Assembly (NCBI RefSeq): GCF_013184805.1
Contig: NZ_JAATNG010000004.1
Coordinates: forward strand, 283,423-347,422
From: Pseudoruegeria sp. HB172150
GTDB taxonomy: Bacteria > Pseudomonadota > Alphaproteobacteria > Rhodobacterales > Rhodobacteraceae
Reading direction: 5' to 3'
Length of the DNA: 64,000 nt
The notes below the pieces were generated by a model. It saw only the letters and a list, made by a program, of their open reading frames with translations. It was not told where the DNA came from and made no database searches. Positions 34,952-42,696 of this stretch are shown here, one piece after another; within the stretch, counting starts at the first letter, position 1, and every line of letters starts with the position of its first letter. The position numbers and the translations under genes were made by a program.

Positions 34952-35551
34952 GTGAAGCCGGAAGATACAGGCGAAGACGGCGGCAAAGCGCGCGTGCTGC
35001 GCGCCGATGCGCAGCGCAGCACCGACGCGCTGCTGCAGGCAGCGAAGGAGGTTTTTGCCGAGTCAGGCGTGGACGCGCCCGTGCGCGAGATCGCAAAGCG
35101 GGCGGGCGTCGGCATCGGCACGGTGTACCGCAATTTCCCTAAACGGTCCGACCTGATCGCCGGGGTGTTCAGGCGCGAGGTCGATGTCTTCGCCGAGGCC
35201 GGGCAGGCGCTGGCCGGCAGCGATGCGCCATTCGAGGCGCTCGCGCGCTGGTCCGGACTCTACGTCGATTTCCTTGCCACCAAGCGCGGGCTTGGCGCGG
35301 CGCTCTATTCCGGAGACCCGGCTTACGAGGCGCTGCCCGGCTATTTCCGCGCGCGGCTGGAACCGGTGGTGCGTGACCTTCTGGAAAACGCCGCTGCCGC
35401 CGGCGAGGTGCGCAAGGATGTCGATCCCTACGAACTGCTGCGCGCTATCGGCAGCCTGTCGGCGACTGCGGAAACCGGAGGGGCAGAGACCGCGCGGCGC
35501 ATGGTCGGGCTGTTGCTGGACGGGCTGCGCTATGGGGTCGAAAGGGGCTGA
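34952..35551 (+). CDS. TetR/AcrR family transcriptional regulator
   Basis: 199 residues from a GTG with AAGAGG upstream. The N-terminal helix-turn-helix is RSTDALLQAAKEVFAESGVDAPVREIAKRAGVGIGTVYRNFPKRSDLIAGV (about 22-72), with the recognition helix in GVGIGTVYRNF. The ligand-binding helical domain follows. Divergent orientation to a short-chain dehydrogenase and two matched palindromes between them point to autoregulation plus control of that enzyme. Ligand unknown. Confidence 0.92.
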   Translation: MKPEDTGEDGGKARVLRADAQRSTDALLQAAKEVFAESGVDAPVREIAKRAGVGIGTVYRNFPKRSDLIAGVFRREVDVFAEAGQALAGSDAPFEALARWSGLYVDFLATKRGLGAALYSGDPAYEALPGYFRARLEPVVRDLLENAAAAGEVRKDVDPYELLRAIGSLSATAETGGAETARRMVGLLLDGLRYGVERG

Positions 35552-35684
35552 CCGTGCCGCTCGAATCCACAGCCGAAATGCCGCCAGACGCCAATTGATG
35601 CACGCGCAGATTGCGTGCGGACTGCGCATTTGCCCAACTTTACCACACACCCGCGTGATGGGGGTGCAAAACCCCTTGCGCTCA

Positions 35685-35713
35685 TTGCGTCGTAACCCCT
35701 GCCGGGATAGGCT
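35685..35713 (+). promoter_or_regulatory. Possible housekeeping sigma promoter of the TPR-ispE genes
   Basis: TTGCGT (35685-35690), 17-bp spacer, TAGGCT (35708-35713), about 30 bp upstream of the TPR gene's GTG start. Both hexamers are only partial matches to the sigma-70 consensus, so this is a tentative call based on correct spacing and position. Confidence 0.38.
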
Positions 35714-35742
35714 TTCCGGAACCAGAAGAGAGGCGCATTTAC

Positions 35743-37452
35743 GTGGCAGACCGTGTTTCCGCAAAAGCTCTGGCCCTGGCCATCGCAGGTCTGGGTGTGA
35801 CCCTTCCGGCCGCCGCGCCCGCACAGGGTGTGGCCGGGTCCTACCTGGCAGGCCGTCACGCTTCGATATACAGTGATTTCCGCGCAGCAGCCGATTACTA
35901 CGGTCGCGCCGTCATGGCGGATCCGTCGAACCCCTCGATCCTGGAAAGCGCCGCGATGTCCTACATGGCGCTGGGCGAGATCGACAAGGCCGCGAGCGTC
36001 GCGCGTCGTCTGTCGTTCCTTGAGGTCAAGAGCCAGATCGCCAACATGGCGCTGATCGCCGACGAGTTGAAGAACGAGGAATTCGACAGGGTCCTGACCG
36101 AGATGGAAGGCGGGCTTTCCATCGGCGAGGCGATGGACCCGCTGATCGTCGCCTGGGCGCAGATCGGCGCGGGCCGCATGTCGGACGCGCTCGACACGTT
36201 CGACACTCTGGCGGACAAGGAAGGGGTGGAGCTGTTCGGGCTCTACCACAAGGCGCTGGCGCTGGCGACGGTCGGCGATTTCGAGGGCGCGGCAGAGATC
36301 CTTTCCGGCGACACGGCTGGGCCGCTGAACCTGACACGGCGCGGCATCGTCGCCTATGCCGAAGTGCTGAGCCAGCTGGAGCGTAACCAGGAGGCCATCG
36401 ACCTGATCGACAAGGCCTTCGGCGACGGTCTCGATCCCGAGCTGCAGGACATGCGCGACGACCTTGCCGCGGGCGAGGCGCTGCCGTTCACCGCGATCCG
36501 CAACGCCAAGGACGGCGCGGCCGAGGTCTTTCTTGTCGTCGCCGGCGCGCTGCAGGGCGAAACCGCCGATGGCTACACCCTGCTTTACAGCCGCGCCGCC
36601 GAATACCTGCGCCCCGGTTTCGTCGATGCGATCCTTTTGTCGGCGAACCTGCTGGAAAGTCTGGAACGCTACGAACTGGCGACCGAAGCCTACAGCCGCA
36701 TCCCGCGCGATCACCCGGCCTTTGCCGCGGCAGAGCTGGGCCGTGCCGAGGCGCTGCACAAGTCCGGCAAGACCGAGGCCGCGATCGAGGTCATGGAGCA
36801 GCTGACGCGGCTGCAGCCCGAGAACCCGGCGATCTACGTGAATCTCGGCGACACCCTGCGCGGGCTGGAACGCTACGAGGAAGCCTCCAAAGCCTACGAC
36901 TCCGCCGTCGCCCTGTTCGAAGAACCGGCCACGGGCCAGTGGCTGGTCTACTTCGCGCGCGGCATCACCCATGAACGCGAGGGCCGCTGGGAACAGGCGG
37001 AAAACGATTTCCGCAAGGCGCTGGAACTCAATCCCGGCCAGCCGCAGGTGCTCAACTATCTCGGCTATTCCTTCGTCGAGATGGGCGAGAACCTCGACGA
37101 GGCGCTGGACATGATCGAGCAGGCCGTCGCCGCCTCGCCGAATTCCGGCTACATCATCGACTCGCTGGGCTGGGTGCAGTTCCAGATGGGCCGCTACGAC
37201 GATGCCGTGGTGAACCTGGAACGCGCGGCGGAACTGATGGCCGTCGACGCGGTGGTCAACGACCACCTCGGCGATGCCTACTGGGCCGTCGGCCGTCTGG
37301 TCGAGGCGCGGTTCCAGTGGAAACGCGCGCTGTCCTTCGAGCCGGAAGATGACGAGGCCGAACGTATCCGCCGCAAGCTGGAGGTCGGGCTGGACGCCGT
37401 CCTGCAGCAGGAAGGGCTGGAGCCGATCCGGATTTCCAACACGGATGGTTGA
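35743..37452 (+). CDS. Secreted tetratricopeptide-repeat protein
   Basis: 569 residues from a GTG with AGAGAGG upstream. Signal peptide about 1-28 (AAPAQG). TPR units run through the whole protein; clear ones are DFRAAADYYGRAVMADPSNPSILESAAM, IYVNLGDTLRGLERYEEASKAYDSAVALF, ARGITHEREGRWEQAENDFRKALELNPGQP and NYLGYSFVEMGENLDEALDMIEQAVAASP. Homologs in Rhodobacteraceae are periplasmic or outer-membrane-associated scaffolds of unknown role. It overlaps ispE by 8 bp; TPR-ispE pairing suggests cotranscription. Confidence 0.88.
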   Translation: MADRVSAKALALAIAGLGVTLPAAAPAQGVAGSYLAGRHASIYSDFRAAADYYGRAVMADPSNPSILESAAMSYMALGEIDKAASVARRLSFLEVKSQIANMALIADELKNEEFDRVLTEMEGGLSIGEAMDPLIVAWAQIGAGRMSDALDTFDTLADKEGVELFGLYHKALALATVGDFEGAAEILSGDTAGPLNLTRRGIVAYAEVLSQLERNQEAIDLIDKAFGDGLDPELQDMRDDLAAGEALPFTAIRNAKDGAAEVFLVVAGALQGETADGYTLLYSRAAEYLRPGFVDAILLSANLLESLERYELATEAYSRIPRDHPAFAAAELGRAEALHKSGKTEAAIEVMEQLTRLQPENPAIYVNLGDTLRGLERYEEASKAYDSAVALFEEPATGQWLVYFARGITHEREGRWEQAENDFRKALELNPGQPQVLNYLGYSFVEMGENLDEALDMIEQAVAASPNSGYIIDSLGWVQFQMGRYDDAVVNLERAAELMAVDAVVNDHLGDAYWAVGRLVEARFQWKRALSFEPEDDEAERIRRKLEVGLDAVLQQEGLEPIRISNTDG

Positions 37453-38290
37453 GGTCTTCGCTCCGGCGAAGATCAACCTGACCCTCCACGTCACCGGCCA
37501 GCGGGCGGACGGCTATCACCTGCTCGATTCCCTCGTGGTCTTTGCCGATATCGGCGACACGATCCGCGCCGAACCCGCCGGCGGGCTCAGCCTGTCCATC
37601 GACGGGCCGCAGGCGGCGGGGCTGTCGGCGGGAGCGGACAACCTTGTCCTGCGTGCCGCGCGGCTGCTGGACCCCGAAGGCACCGCCGCGCTGACACTGA
37701 CAAAGCGATTGCCGGTGGCCTCCGGCATCGGCGGCGGGTCCACCGATGCGGCGGCCACGCTAAGGGCGCTGTCACAGCTGTGGGACAGGGCACTGCCCGA
37801 CACCGGCACCACCGCCGCGCTGGGCGCCGACATTCCCGTCTGCCTCGCCGCGCACCCGGTCCGGATGCGCGGTACCGGAGAGCTGCTGACGCCCTGCCCG
37901 GCGCTGCCCGCGCTCGACGTCTTGCTGGTCAATCCCCGGGTCGAGGTCTCCACGCCGGCGGTCTTCCGGGGACTCGCCAGCAAGACCAACCCGCCGATGC
38001 CCGAAAATCTGCCGCACTGGCCCGACGCCGCCGCGTTCACCGGATGGCTGCGCGGGATGCGGAACGACCTGCTGCCTTCGGCCAGGGCGGTGTGCCCGGA
38101 GATCGACGAAGCATTGTCGCTGATCGCTGATACCGGTAGCGCCTTCGCGGGCATGTCCGGATCGGGTGCCACCTGTTTCGGTCTTTACCCGCCGGACGGG
38201 CGCAGTGCCGCCTCCGCAGCGGCAAAAATGACAAAGCGGCGCCCCGGCTGGTGGATCGCCGCCGGCAGCCTTCTGACAGACAAGTCCTAG
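37445..38290 (+). CDS. ispE: 4-diphosphocytidyl-2-C-methyl-D-erythritol kinase
   Basis: 281 residues. GHMP-kinase fold: start APAKINLTLHVTGQRADGYHLLDSLVVF, ATP loop PVASGIGGGSTDAAATLRAL (about 95-114), and third motif GMSGSGATCFGL. Catalyses the ATP-dependent step of the non-mevalonate isoprenoid route. Directly convergent with a polyprenyl diphosphate synthase; the two share the tetranucleotide CTAG at 38287-38290 as stop codons on both strands. IspE supplies precursors that the neighbouring enzyme polymerises. Confidence 0.96.
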   Translation: MVEVFAPAKINLTLHVTGQRADGYHLLDSLVVFADIGDTIRAEPAGGLSLSIDGPQAAGLSAGADNLVLRAARLLDPEGTAALTLTKRLPVASGIGGGSTDAAATLRALSQLWDRALPDTGTTAALGADIPVCLAAHPVRMRGTGELLTPCPALPALDVLLVNPRVEVSTPAVFRGLASKTNPPMPENLPHWPDAAAFTGWLRGMRNDLLPSARAVCPEIDEALSLIADTGSAFAGMSGSGATCFGLYPPDGRSAASAAAKMTKRRPGWWIAAGSLLTDKS

Positions 38291-39282
38291 CTGATCCGCT
38301 CCACCACGAAATCGGCGAGGTCGTGCAGCATGTCGCGGATCGCGCTTTGCGGCAGCTCCATCACTGCCGATTTCGCCTTCGCCGCCCAGTCGAGCGCCTC
38401 GGCGCGGGTCGCTTCCATCGTCCCGTGCTTGGCGAGCAGAGACAGCGCGCGGTCGAGGTCGCCGTCGCGCTGGTCGCCCTTCTCGATCACCCGCCGCCAG
38501 AAGGCGCGCTCTTCGTCATCCGCCAGGGCGACCGCCTTGATCACCGGCATCGTCAGCTTGCGCTCACGGAAATCGTCGCCGACATTCTTGCCCGTCGCCG
38601 CGCTGTTGCCGCCGTAATCCAGCAGGTCGTCGACGATCTGGAACGCGATGCCCAGAGCGTCGCCATAGGTATAAAGCGCGCGAATCTGCGCCTCCGGCGC
38701 GCCGGCGATCACGCCGCCGACCTCGGTCGCGGCAGAGAACAGCGCTGCCGTCTTGCCCCGGATCACTTGCAGGTACACGGCCTCGTCGGTCGACAGGTCC
38801 TGCGCCGCCGTCATCTGCAGCACCTCGCCCTCGGCGATCACTGCAGCGGCGTTCGACAGGATATCCAGCACGCGTAGGTTCCCGGTCTCGACCATCAGCT
38901 GGAACGACCGTGCGAAAAGATAATCGCCGACCAGCACGCTGGACTTGTTGTCCCACAGCAGGTTCGCCGTCGGCCGTCCGCGCCGCTGGCTGCTTTCGTC
39001 GACCACGTCGTCATGCAGCAGCGTGGCAGTGTGGATGAATTCAACGGTGGCGGCGAGGTTCAGGTGAAAGCGGCCGTCATAACCGCACATACGCGCGGCG
39101 GCGAGGGTCAGCATCGGGCGCAGCCGCTTGCCACCGGCCTCGACCAGATGCGCGGTAACTTCCGGAATCCGCGGCGCATGTTCCGATGCCATGCGTTCGC
39201 GGATCAGGCCGTTTACTTCGGCCAGATCGCCTGCCAGCGCTTCGGCCAGCCGTTCGTGCGGTTTCACAATTGCGTCCGTCAT
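38287..39282 (-). CDS. Trans-polyprenyl diphosphate synthase (octa-/decaprenyl type)
   Basis: 331 residues. The two aspartate-rich motifs are LLHDDVVDESSQRRG (about 89-103) and FQIVDDLLDYGG (about 214-225), with the KRLRPML start of the fold. It elongates farnesyl diphosphate with isopentenyl diphosphate to the ubiquinone side chain; in this group ubiquinone-10 is usual, so solanesyl or decaprenyl length is likely but not readable. Divergent from DUF2007 gene. Confidence 0.94.
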   Translation of the reverse strand: MTDAIVKPHERLAEALAGDLAEVNGLIRERMASEHAPRIPEVTAHLVEAGGKRLRPMLTLAAARMCGYDGRFHLNLAATVEFIHTATLLHDDVVDESSQRRGRPTANLLWDNKSSVLVGDYLFARSFQLMVETGNLRVLDILSNAAAVIAEGEVLQMTAAQDLSTDEAVYLQVIRGKTAALFSAATEVGGVIAGAPEAQIRALYTYGDALGIAFQIVDDLLDYGGNSAATGKNVGDDFRERKLTMPVIKAVALADDEERAFWRRVIEKGDQRDGDLDRALSLLAKHGTMEATRAEALDWAAKAKSAVMELPQSAIRDMLHDLADFVVERIS

Positions 39283-39340
39283 CCCTGCCGCAACCCATCC
39301 CTACTCGACATCGCGCCATACATATCTTTTCATTCCGGGG

Positions 39341-39559
39341 ATGAAAGAACTTTTGCGCAGCACCGACCCGACCGTTATCGCCTATGCCACCGCCCTGCTT
39401 GAGGGCGAGGGGATTGAACCGTTCCAAATGGACGTTCACATGAGCGTGTTGGAAGGGTCAATCGGTGTTTTGCCCCGGCGCCTGATGGTTCGGGATCAGG
39501 ATCTGACCGATGCGCGCCGGGTGATGCGTGACAATGATATCCCGCATGACGACCGATGA
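39341..39559 (+). CDS. DUF2007 (putative signal-transducing) small protein
   Basis: 72 residues: MKELLRSTDPTVIAYATALLEGEGIEPFQMD, GVLPRRLMVRDQDLTDARRVM. The short alpha/beta sandwich with an internal IVTGI-like stretch is the DUF2007 pattern. The function is unknown; in Rhodobacterales it precedes a TrmN6-type methyltransferase. Here it overlaps that gene by 14 bp, which indicates cotranslation. Confidence 0.86.
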   Translation: MKELLRSTDPTVIAYATALLEGEGIEPFQMDVHMSVLEGSIGVLPRRLMVRDQDLTDARRVMRDNDIPHDDR

Positions 39560-40316
39560 AGCGGCGCTGACGCGCGACCGGTTCCTGGGCGGCCGACTGT
39601 CTGTCTGGCAGCCGAAGCGCGGGCAGGGGTATCGCGCGGGCGTCGATCCGGTGCTGCTGGCGGCGGCGGTTACCGCATCTCCCGGCGACTCGGTGCTGGA
39701 ACTTGGATGCGGTGCGGGGGTCGCCGCGCTGTGCCTTCAGGCCCGGGTCGGCGGGTTGGCGCTGACCGGGCTGGAGCTGCAGCCGGACTACGCGGAACTT
39801 GCCCGCCGCAACGCGGACGAAGCCGGGCTGCCGCTGCGGGTCGTGACCGGCGACCTGTCGCGGATGCCGCCGGAACTGCGTGCCGAAACCTTCGACCACG
39901 TGCTTGCGAACCCGCCCTATTTCCGGCGCGAGCGCGGAACCGCCTCGGCGGGCGGGCGCGAGACTGCGCTGGGAGAGTCGACGCCGCTGTCCGCGTGGAT
40001 CGACGCAGCGGCGCGGCGGCTGAAACCCAGGGGAACGTTAACGGTGATCCAGAAGGCGGAAAGGCTGCCCGACCTGCTGGCGGCTTGCGATGACAGGCTT
40101 GGCGACCTTCGGTTGCTGCCACTCGCGCCACGCGCGAATCGCGAATCGGAGTTAATCCTCCTGCGTGCGCGAAAGGGCGCCCGCGGAGCGTTCCGGCTGC
40201 TGCCTCCCGTGATTCTGCACAAAGGCAACATTCACGAGAAGGATGGCGACAGTTACCGCGATGAAATTGGCGCCGTTTTGCGAGACAGTGCCGCGCTGCC
40301 GGTGGATTGGCGCTGA
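39546..40316 (+). CDS. TrmN6-like N6-adenine tRNA/DNA methyltransferase
   Basis: 256 residues from the ATG at 39546. SAM-binding motif I is VLELGCGAGVAALCLQARV (about 50-68), and the catalytic NPPYF is in VLANPPYFRRERGTAS (about 121-136). The order and the terminal HKGNIHEKDGDSY are as in COG4123 TrmN6, which methylates A37 of tRNA1(Val). Cytosolic. Confidence 0.88.
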   Translation: MTTDEAALTRDRFLGGRLSVWQPKRGQGYRAGVDPVLLAAAVTASPGDSVLELGCGAGVAALCLQARVGGLALTGLELQPDYAELARRNADEAGLPLRVVTGDLSRMPPELRAETFDHVLANPPYFRRERGTASAGGRETALGESTPLSAWIDAAARRLKPRGTLTVIQKAERLPDLLAACDDRLGDLRLLPLAPRANRESELILLRARKGARGAFRLLPPVILHKGNIHEKDGDSYRDEIGAVLRDSAALPVDWR

Positions 40317-40350
40317 CGAATCCGGCGATTAACGACCCGTTGACGCAATC

Positions 40351-40369
40351 ACGTGACAGCTACGTGACA
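40351..40369 (+). repeat. Tandem octamer ACGTGACA, 11-bp period, upstream of the YdcH gene
   Basis: Two ACGTGACA units at 40351-40358 and 40362-40369, same face of the helix, about 52 bp before the YdcH start. A TTGACG hexamer lies just upstream at 40340. This looks like a direct-repeat activator or repressor site; no regulator can be named. Confidence 0.4.
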
Positions 40370-40420
40370 AGAATCGCGTTCTGTGCTGCAATCGGAATAC
40401 CAGAACAAAGGAGGACGGCG

Positions 40421-40591
40421 ATGAGCTTGAGTTCGCATCTCGAGGAACTCCGGAAGAAGCACGAAACATTGTCCGATCAGGTTGAGGATGCACTGCAGCA
40501 TCCGAGCATGGACGCTCTTTCAATCACCGAACTCAAAAAGCAAAAGCTCCGCTTAAAAGAAGAGATCCAACGCCTTAGCGCTACGGCCTAG
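40421..40591 (+). CDS. YdcH family (DUF465) small helical protein
   Basis: 56 residues: MSLSSHLEELRKKHETLSDQVEDALQHPSMDALSITELKKQKLRLKEEIQRL. A two-helix coiled-coil hairpin with the LKKQKLRLKEEI segment, typical of DUF465. An ideal AAAGGAGG site precedes the ATG. Function unknown. Followed by a strong hairpin terminator. Confidence 0.92.
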   Translation: MSLSSHLEELRKKHETLSDQVEDALQHPSMDALSITELKKQKLRLKEEIQRLSATA

Positions 40592-40604
40592 GGCGCCAGA
40601 GCCC

Positions 40605-40629
40605 CGGCCGATCCTGCCGGGATCGGCCG
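40605..40629. terminator. Bidirectional hairpin terminator between YdcH and the LysR gene
   Basis: Perfect 10-bp stem CGGCCGATCC / GGATCGGCCG with loop TGCCG, 13 bp after the YdcH stop; the + strand continues into ACATTTT. The LysR gene converges from the other side, so it may serve both. Confidence 0.72.
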
Positions 40630-40657
40630 TGAAACCACATTTTCGTAGCCACCTGCG

Positions 40658-41602
40658 TCACGGGGAAGGCCCGGCGGCAGCCACGAACTTTCGTCCGCGG
40701 CCAAGGGCCTCGTCTGTCTGCGCCTCGGTGCGAAGCCAGTCGATGAACGCCTTCACGCGTGGCAGGGTCTCCGTCCCTTTCGGGCAGAGTACCCGAACCT
40801 GCGCCTCAGTCGTCAGGGCGACGGGGAAGGGGGCCACAAGCCGCCCGTCCTGCAGCGCGTCCGACGTCAGCGCAACGCGCCCCATCAGCACGCCAGCGCC
40901 GCTGAGTGCCGCGTCGATGGCGTGGTCACCCTGGTTGAAATGCGATCCGCCCAGCGGCCCGGCCTCGAACCCGTTCGCCCGGAACCATTCGGGCCAGTCG
41001 CAGCGCGGATTGAAATGCGCGATGGAGTCGTCGTGCAGCAGCGGCGCGGCAAGCAGGGACTCCGGCGTCTTGTAAGCCTCAGCCAGCGCCGGCGTCATCA
41101 TCGGCGTGAACCAGTCTTCCAGTATCGGCATCGAGAACAGCCCCTCGTCGGGGCCGTATCCGTGGCGTATGGCCACGTCGACGCCGTCGCGCTCGAAATC
41201 CAGCACGCGGGCGGTGGCCGCAAACCGCAGCTCGATGTCCGGATGTGCACGCGCAAAGCCGAACATGCGCGGCGCCAGCCATTTCGCCGTAAACGCCGGC
41301 CCCGCCGTGACCGTCAGCGTCTGCGTGTCCAGAACCCGCCGCGCCGCCGCCCACGCCCCCTGCAGCGCCGCGAACCCGTCCTGCACGCCGGGATAAAGCG
41401 CCTTCCCCGCCTCCGTCAGCTCCACCGCGCGGTTCAGCCGGTGAAACACCGGCGCGCCCAGATGATCCTCCAGCGACTTGATCTGGAACGACATCGCCGC
41501 CGGCGTGACATGCAACTCCTCCGCCGCCTTGGAAAACGACATGTGCCGCGCCGCCGCTTCGAAGGCGCGCAGACTGGTCAGCGGAGGCAGGCGATCCGGC
41601 AT
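40658..41602 (-). CDS. LysR family transcriptional regulator (GcvA type)
   Basis: 314 residues. Winged helix PPLTSLRAFEAAARHMSFSKAAEELHVTPAAMSFQIKSLEDHLGAPVFHRLNRAVELTEAG (about 6-66), with wording close to GcvA regulators. The effector domain includes GPAFTAKWLAPRMFGFARAHPDIELRF and the GcvA-typical HYRHGYGP-like AIRHGYGPDEGL. Divergent from a 38-residue ORF at 41710. The target cannot be named. Confidence 0.93.
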   Translation of the reverse strand: MPDRLPPLTSLRAFEAAARHMSFSKAAEELHVTPAAMSFQIKSLEDHLGAPVFHRLNRAVELTEAGKALYPGVQDGFAALQGAWAAARRVLDTQTLTVTAGPAFTAKWLAPRMFGFARAHPDIELRFAATARVLDFERDGVDVAIRHGYGPDEGLFSMPILEDWFTPMMTPALAEAYKTPESLLAAPLLHDDSIAHFNPRCDWPEWFRANGFEAGPLGGSHFNQGDHAIDAALSGAGVLMGRVALTSDALQDGRLVAPFPVALTTEAQVRVLCPKGTETLPRVKAFIDWLRTEAQTDEALGRGRKFVAAAGPSP

Positions 41603-41709
41603 TTCAGTAAAGTATACCTAAACCGAAACGCTGAAAACTCTCGTTTGTGCCTTTCTGGCAAAAAGCCCACATTCCACCCAGACAGAAATTCTTAAATGGA
41701 GAGCCTGTC

Positions 41710-41826
41710 ATGATCGAACCGAACAGCAGCCTCCGCGCCCGCAAAGCCTATCGCGCCGCACATGTCGAGCGCAGCCGGGCGTGGTCGCAGATCGTCCGCC
41801 GCATCTTCAACCGCGACACGGACTGA
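41710..41826 (+). CDS. Unannotated 38-residue basic protein opposite the LysR gene
   Basis: Reading frame MIEPNSSLRARKAYRAAHVERS then AWSQIVRRIFNRDTD. A GGAGAG site starts 12 bp before the ATG. It is rich in Arg and Ala and likely helical, with a weak resemblance in spacing (R-AW--I---RR) to small DUF1127-like proteins, not strong enough to assign. It starts 107 bp upstream of the LysR start, in the position of a LysR target, and ends at a strong hairpin terminator. Confidence 0.55.
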   Translation: MIEPNSSLRARKAYRAAHVERSRAWSQIVRRIFNRDTD

Positions 41827-41838
41827 ACCGGAAACGCC

Positions 41839-41864
41839 AAGGGCCGGCCCGAAAGCCGGCCCTT
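41839..41864. terminator. Hairpin terminator between the 38-residue ORF and phaB
   Basis: Perfect 10-bp stem AAGGGCCGGC / GCCGGCCCTT with a 6-nt CCGAAA loop, 13 bp after the small ORF's stop and 17 bp after phaB's stop on the other strand. Symmetric A and T at the ends let it act in both directions. Confidence 0.72.
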
Positions 41865-41880
41865 ACCGCATCAGAACACC

Positions 41881-42606
41881 TTACGAGAAGAACTGCGCCC
41901 CGTTCGGCGACAGCGTCGAGCCCGAGAAGAACCCGGCATCGTCCGATGCAAGGAACACCACCGTCCTCGCGATTTCCTCCGGTTCGCCAAGACGCCCCAC
42001 CGGAATCTGCGGGATGATCCGCTCGTTCAGCACCTTCTCGTCGATCGCCTTCACCATCTCGGTCGCGATATAGCCCGGGCAGATCGCGTTCACGGTGATC
42101 CCCGCGCGCGCGCCTTCCTGCGCCAGCGCCCGCGTGAACCCGATATCCCCCGCCTTCGCCGCGGAATAGTTCGCCTGGCCCGCCTGGCCCTTCTGTCCGT
42201 TCACCGACGAGATGTTGATCACCCGCCCGAACTTGCGGTCGCGCATGCCGCCCCAGACATTGTGGGTCATGTTGAACATGCCGGTCAGGTTTGTGTCGAT
42301 CACCTCCCGCCACTGTTCCGGCGTCATCCGGTGGAACATCGCGTCACGGGTGATCCCGGCATTGTTCACAAGCACTTCGACCGGGCCAAGCTCCTCCTCG
42401 ACCTCGGCGATGCCGGCCTTGCAGGCCTCGTAATCGCTCACGTCCCACTTGTAGGTCTTGATGCCGGTTGCCTTGGTAAAGGCGGCTGCCTTCTCGTCAT
42501 TGCCGGCGTAGGTGGCGGCGACCTCGTAACCATCGTCCTTCAATGCTTTCGAGATAGCTTCTCCGATGCCCCGGCTGCCACCGGTGACCAATGCGACGCG
42601 TCCCAT
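41881..42606 (-). CDS. phaB: Acetoacetyl-CoA reductase (PHB synthesis)
   Basis: 241 residues, the usual PhaB size. SDR motif VTGGSRGIGEAISKALKDDGY (8-28), NNAG, the catalytic region INISSVNGQKGQAGQANYSAAKAGDIGFTRALAQEGA, and the C-terminal FFSGSTLSPNGAQFFS typical of PhaB. Reduces acetoacetyl-CoA to (R)-3-hydroxybutyryl-CoA with NADPH. Downstream of phaA on the minus strand, with a strong hairpin between them. The synthase phaC is not in this window. Confidence 0.95.
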   Translation of the reverse strand: MGRVALVTGGSRGIGEAISKALKDDGYEVAATYAGNDEKAAAFTKATGIKTYKWDVSDYEACKAGIAEVEEELGPVEVLVNNAGITRDAMFHRMTPEQWREVIDTNLTGMFNMTHNVWGGMRDRKFGRVINISSVNGQKGQAGQANYSAAKAGDIGFTRALAQEGARAGITVNAICPGYIATEMVKAIDEKVLNERIIPQIPVGRLGEPEEIARTVVFLASDDAGFFSGSTLSPNGAQFFS

Positions 42607-42660
42607 AATTTCCTCCCGTTATTCTGAATGGGTGCAGGGAACATGATTAAGAATTGAAGT

Positions 42661-42689
42661 GCCTATGCGCAATAAAATTGCGCATAGGC
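42661..42689. terminator. Perfect 13-bp hairpin between phaA and phaB
   Basis: GCCTATGCGCAAT, AAA loop, ATTGCGCATAGGC; 29 bp with no mismatch, 8 bp after the phaA stop and 54 bp before the phaB start. On the minus strand no long T-run follows, so partial termination or mRNA protection is more likely than complete termination. It also has AT-rich composition near the loop. Confidence 0.62.
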
Positions 42690-42696
42690 CTTCGGA

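Noticed and set aside
35530-37494. Long minus-strand open frame (654 codons) opposite the TPR protein
   Set aside because: Antisense shadow; the plus-strand product has clear TPR repeats and a signal peptide, while the minus frame shows nothing recognisable.
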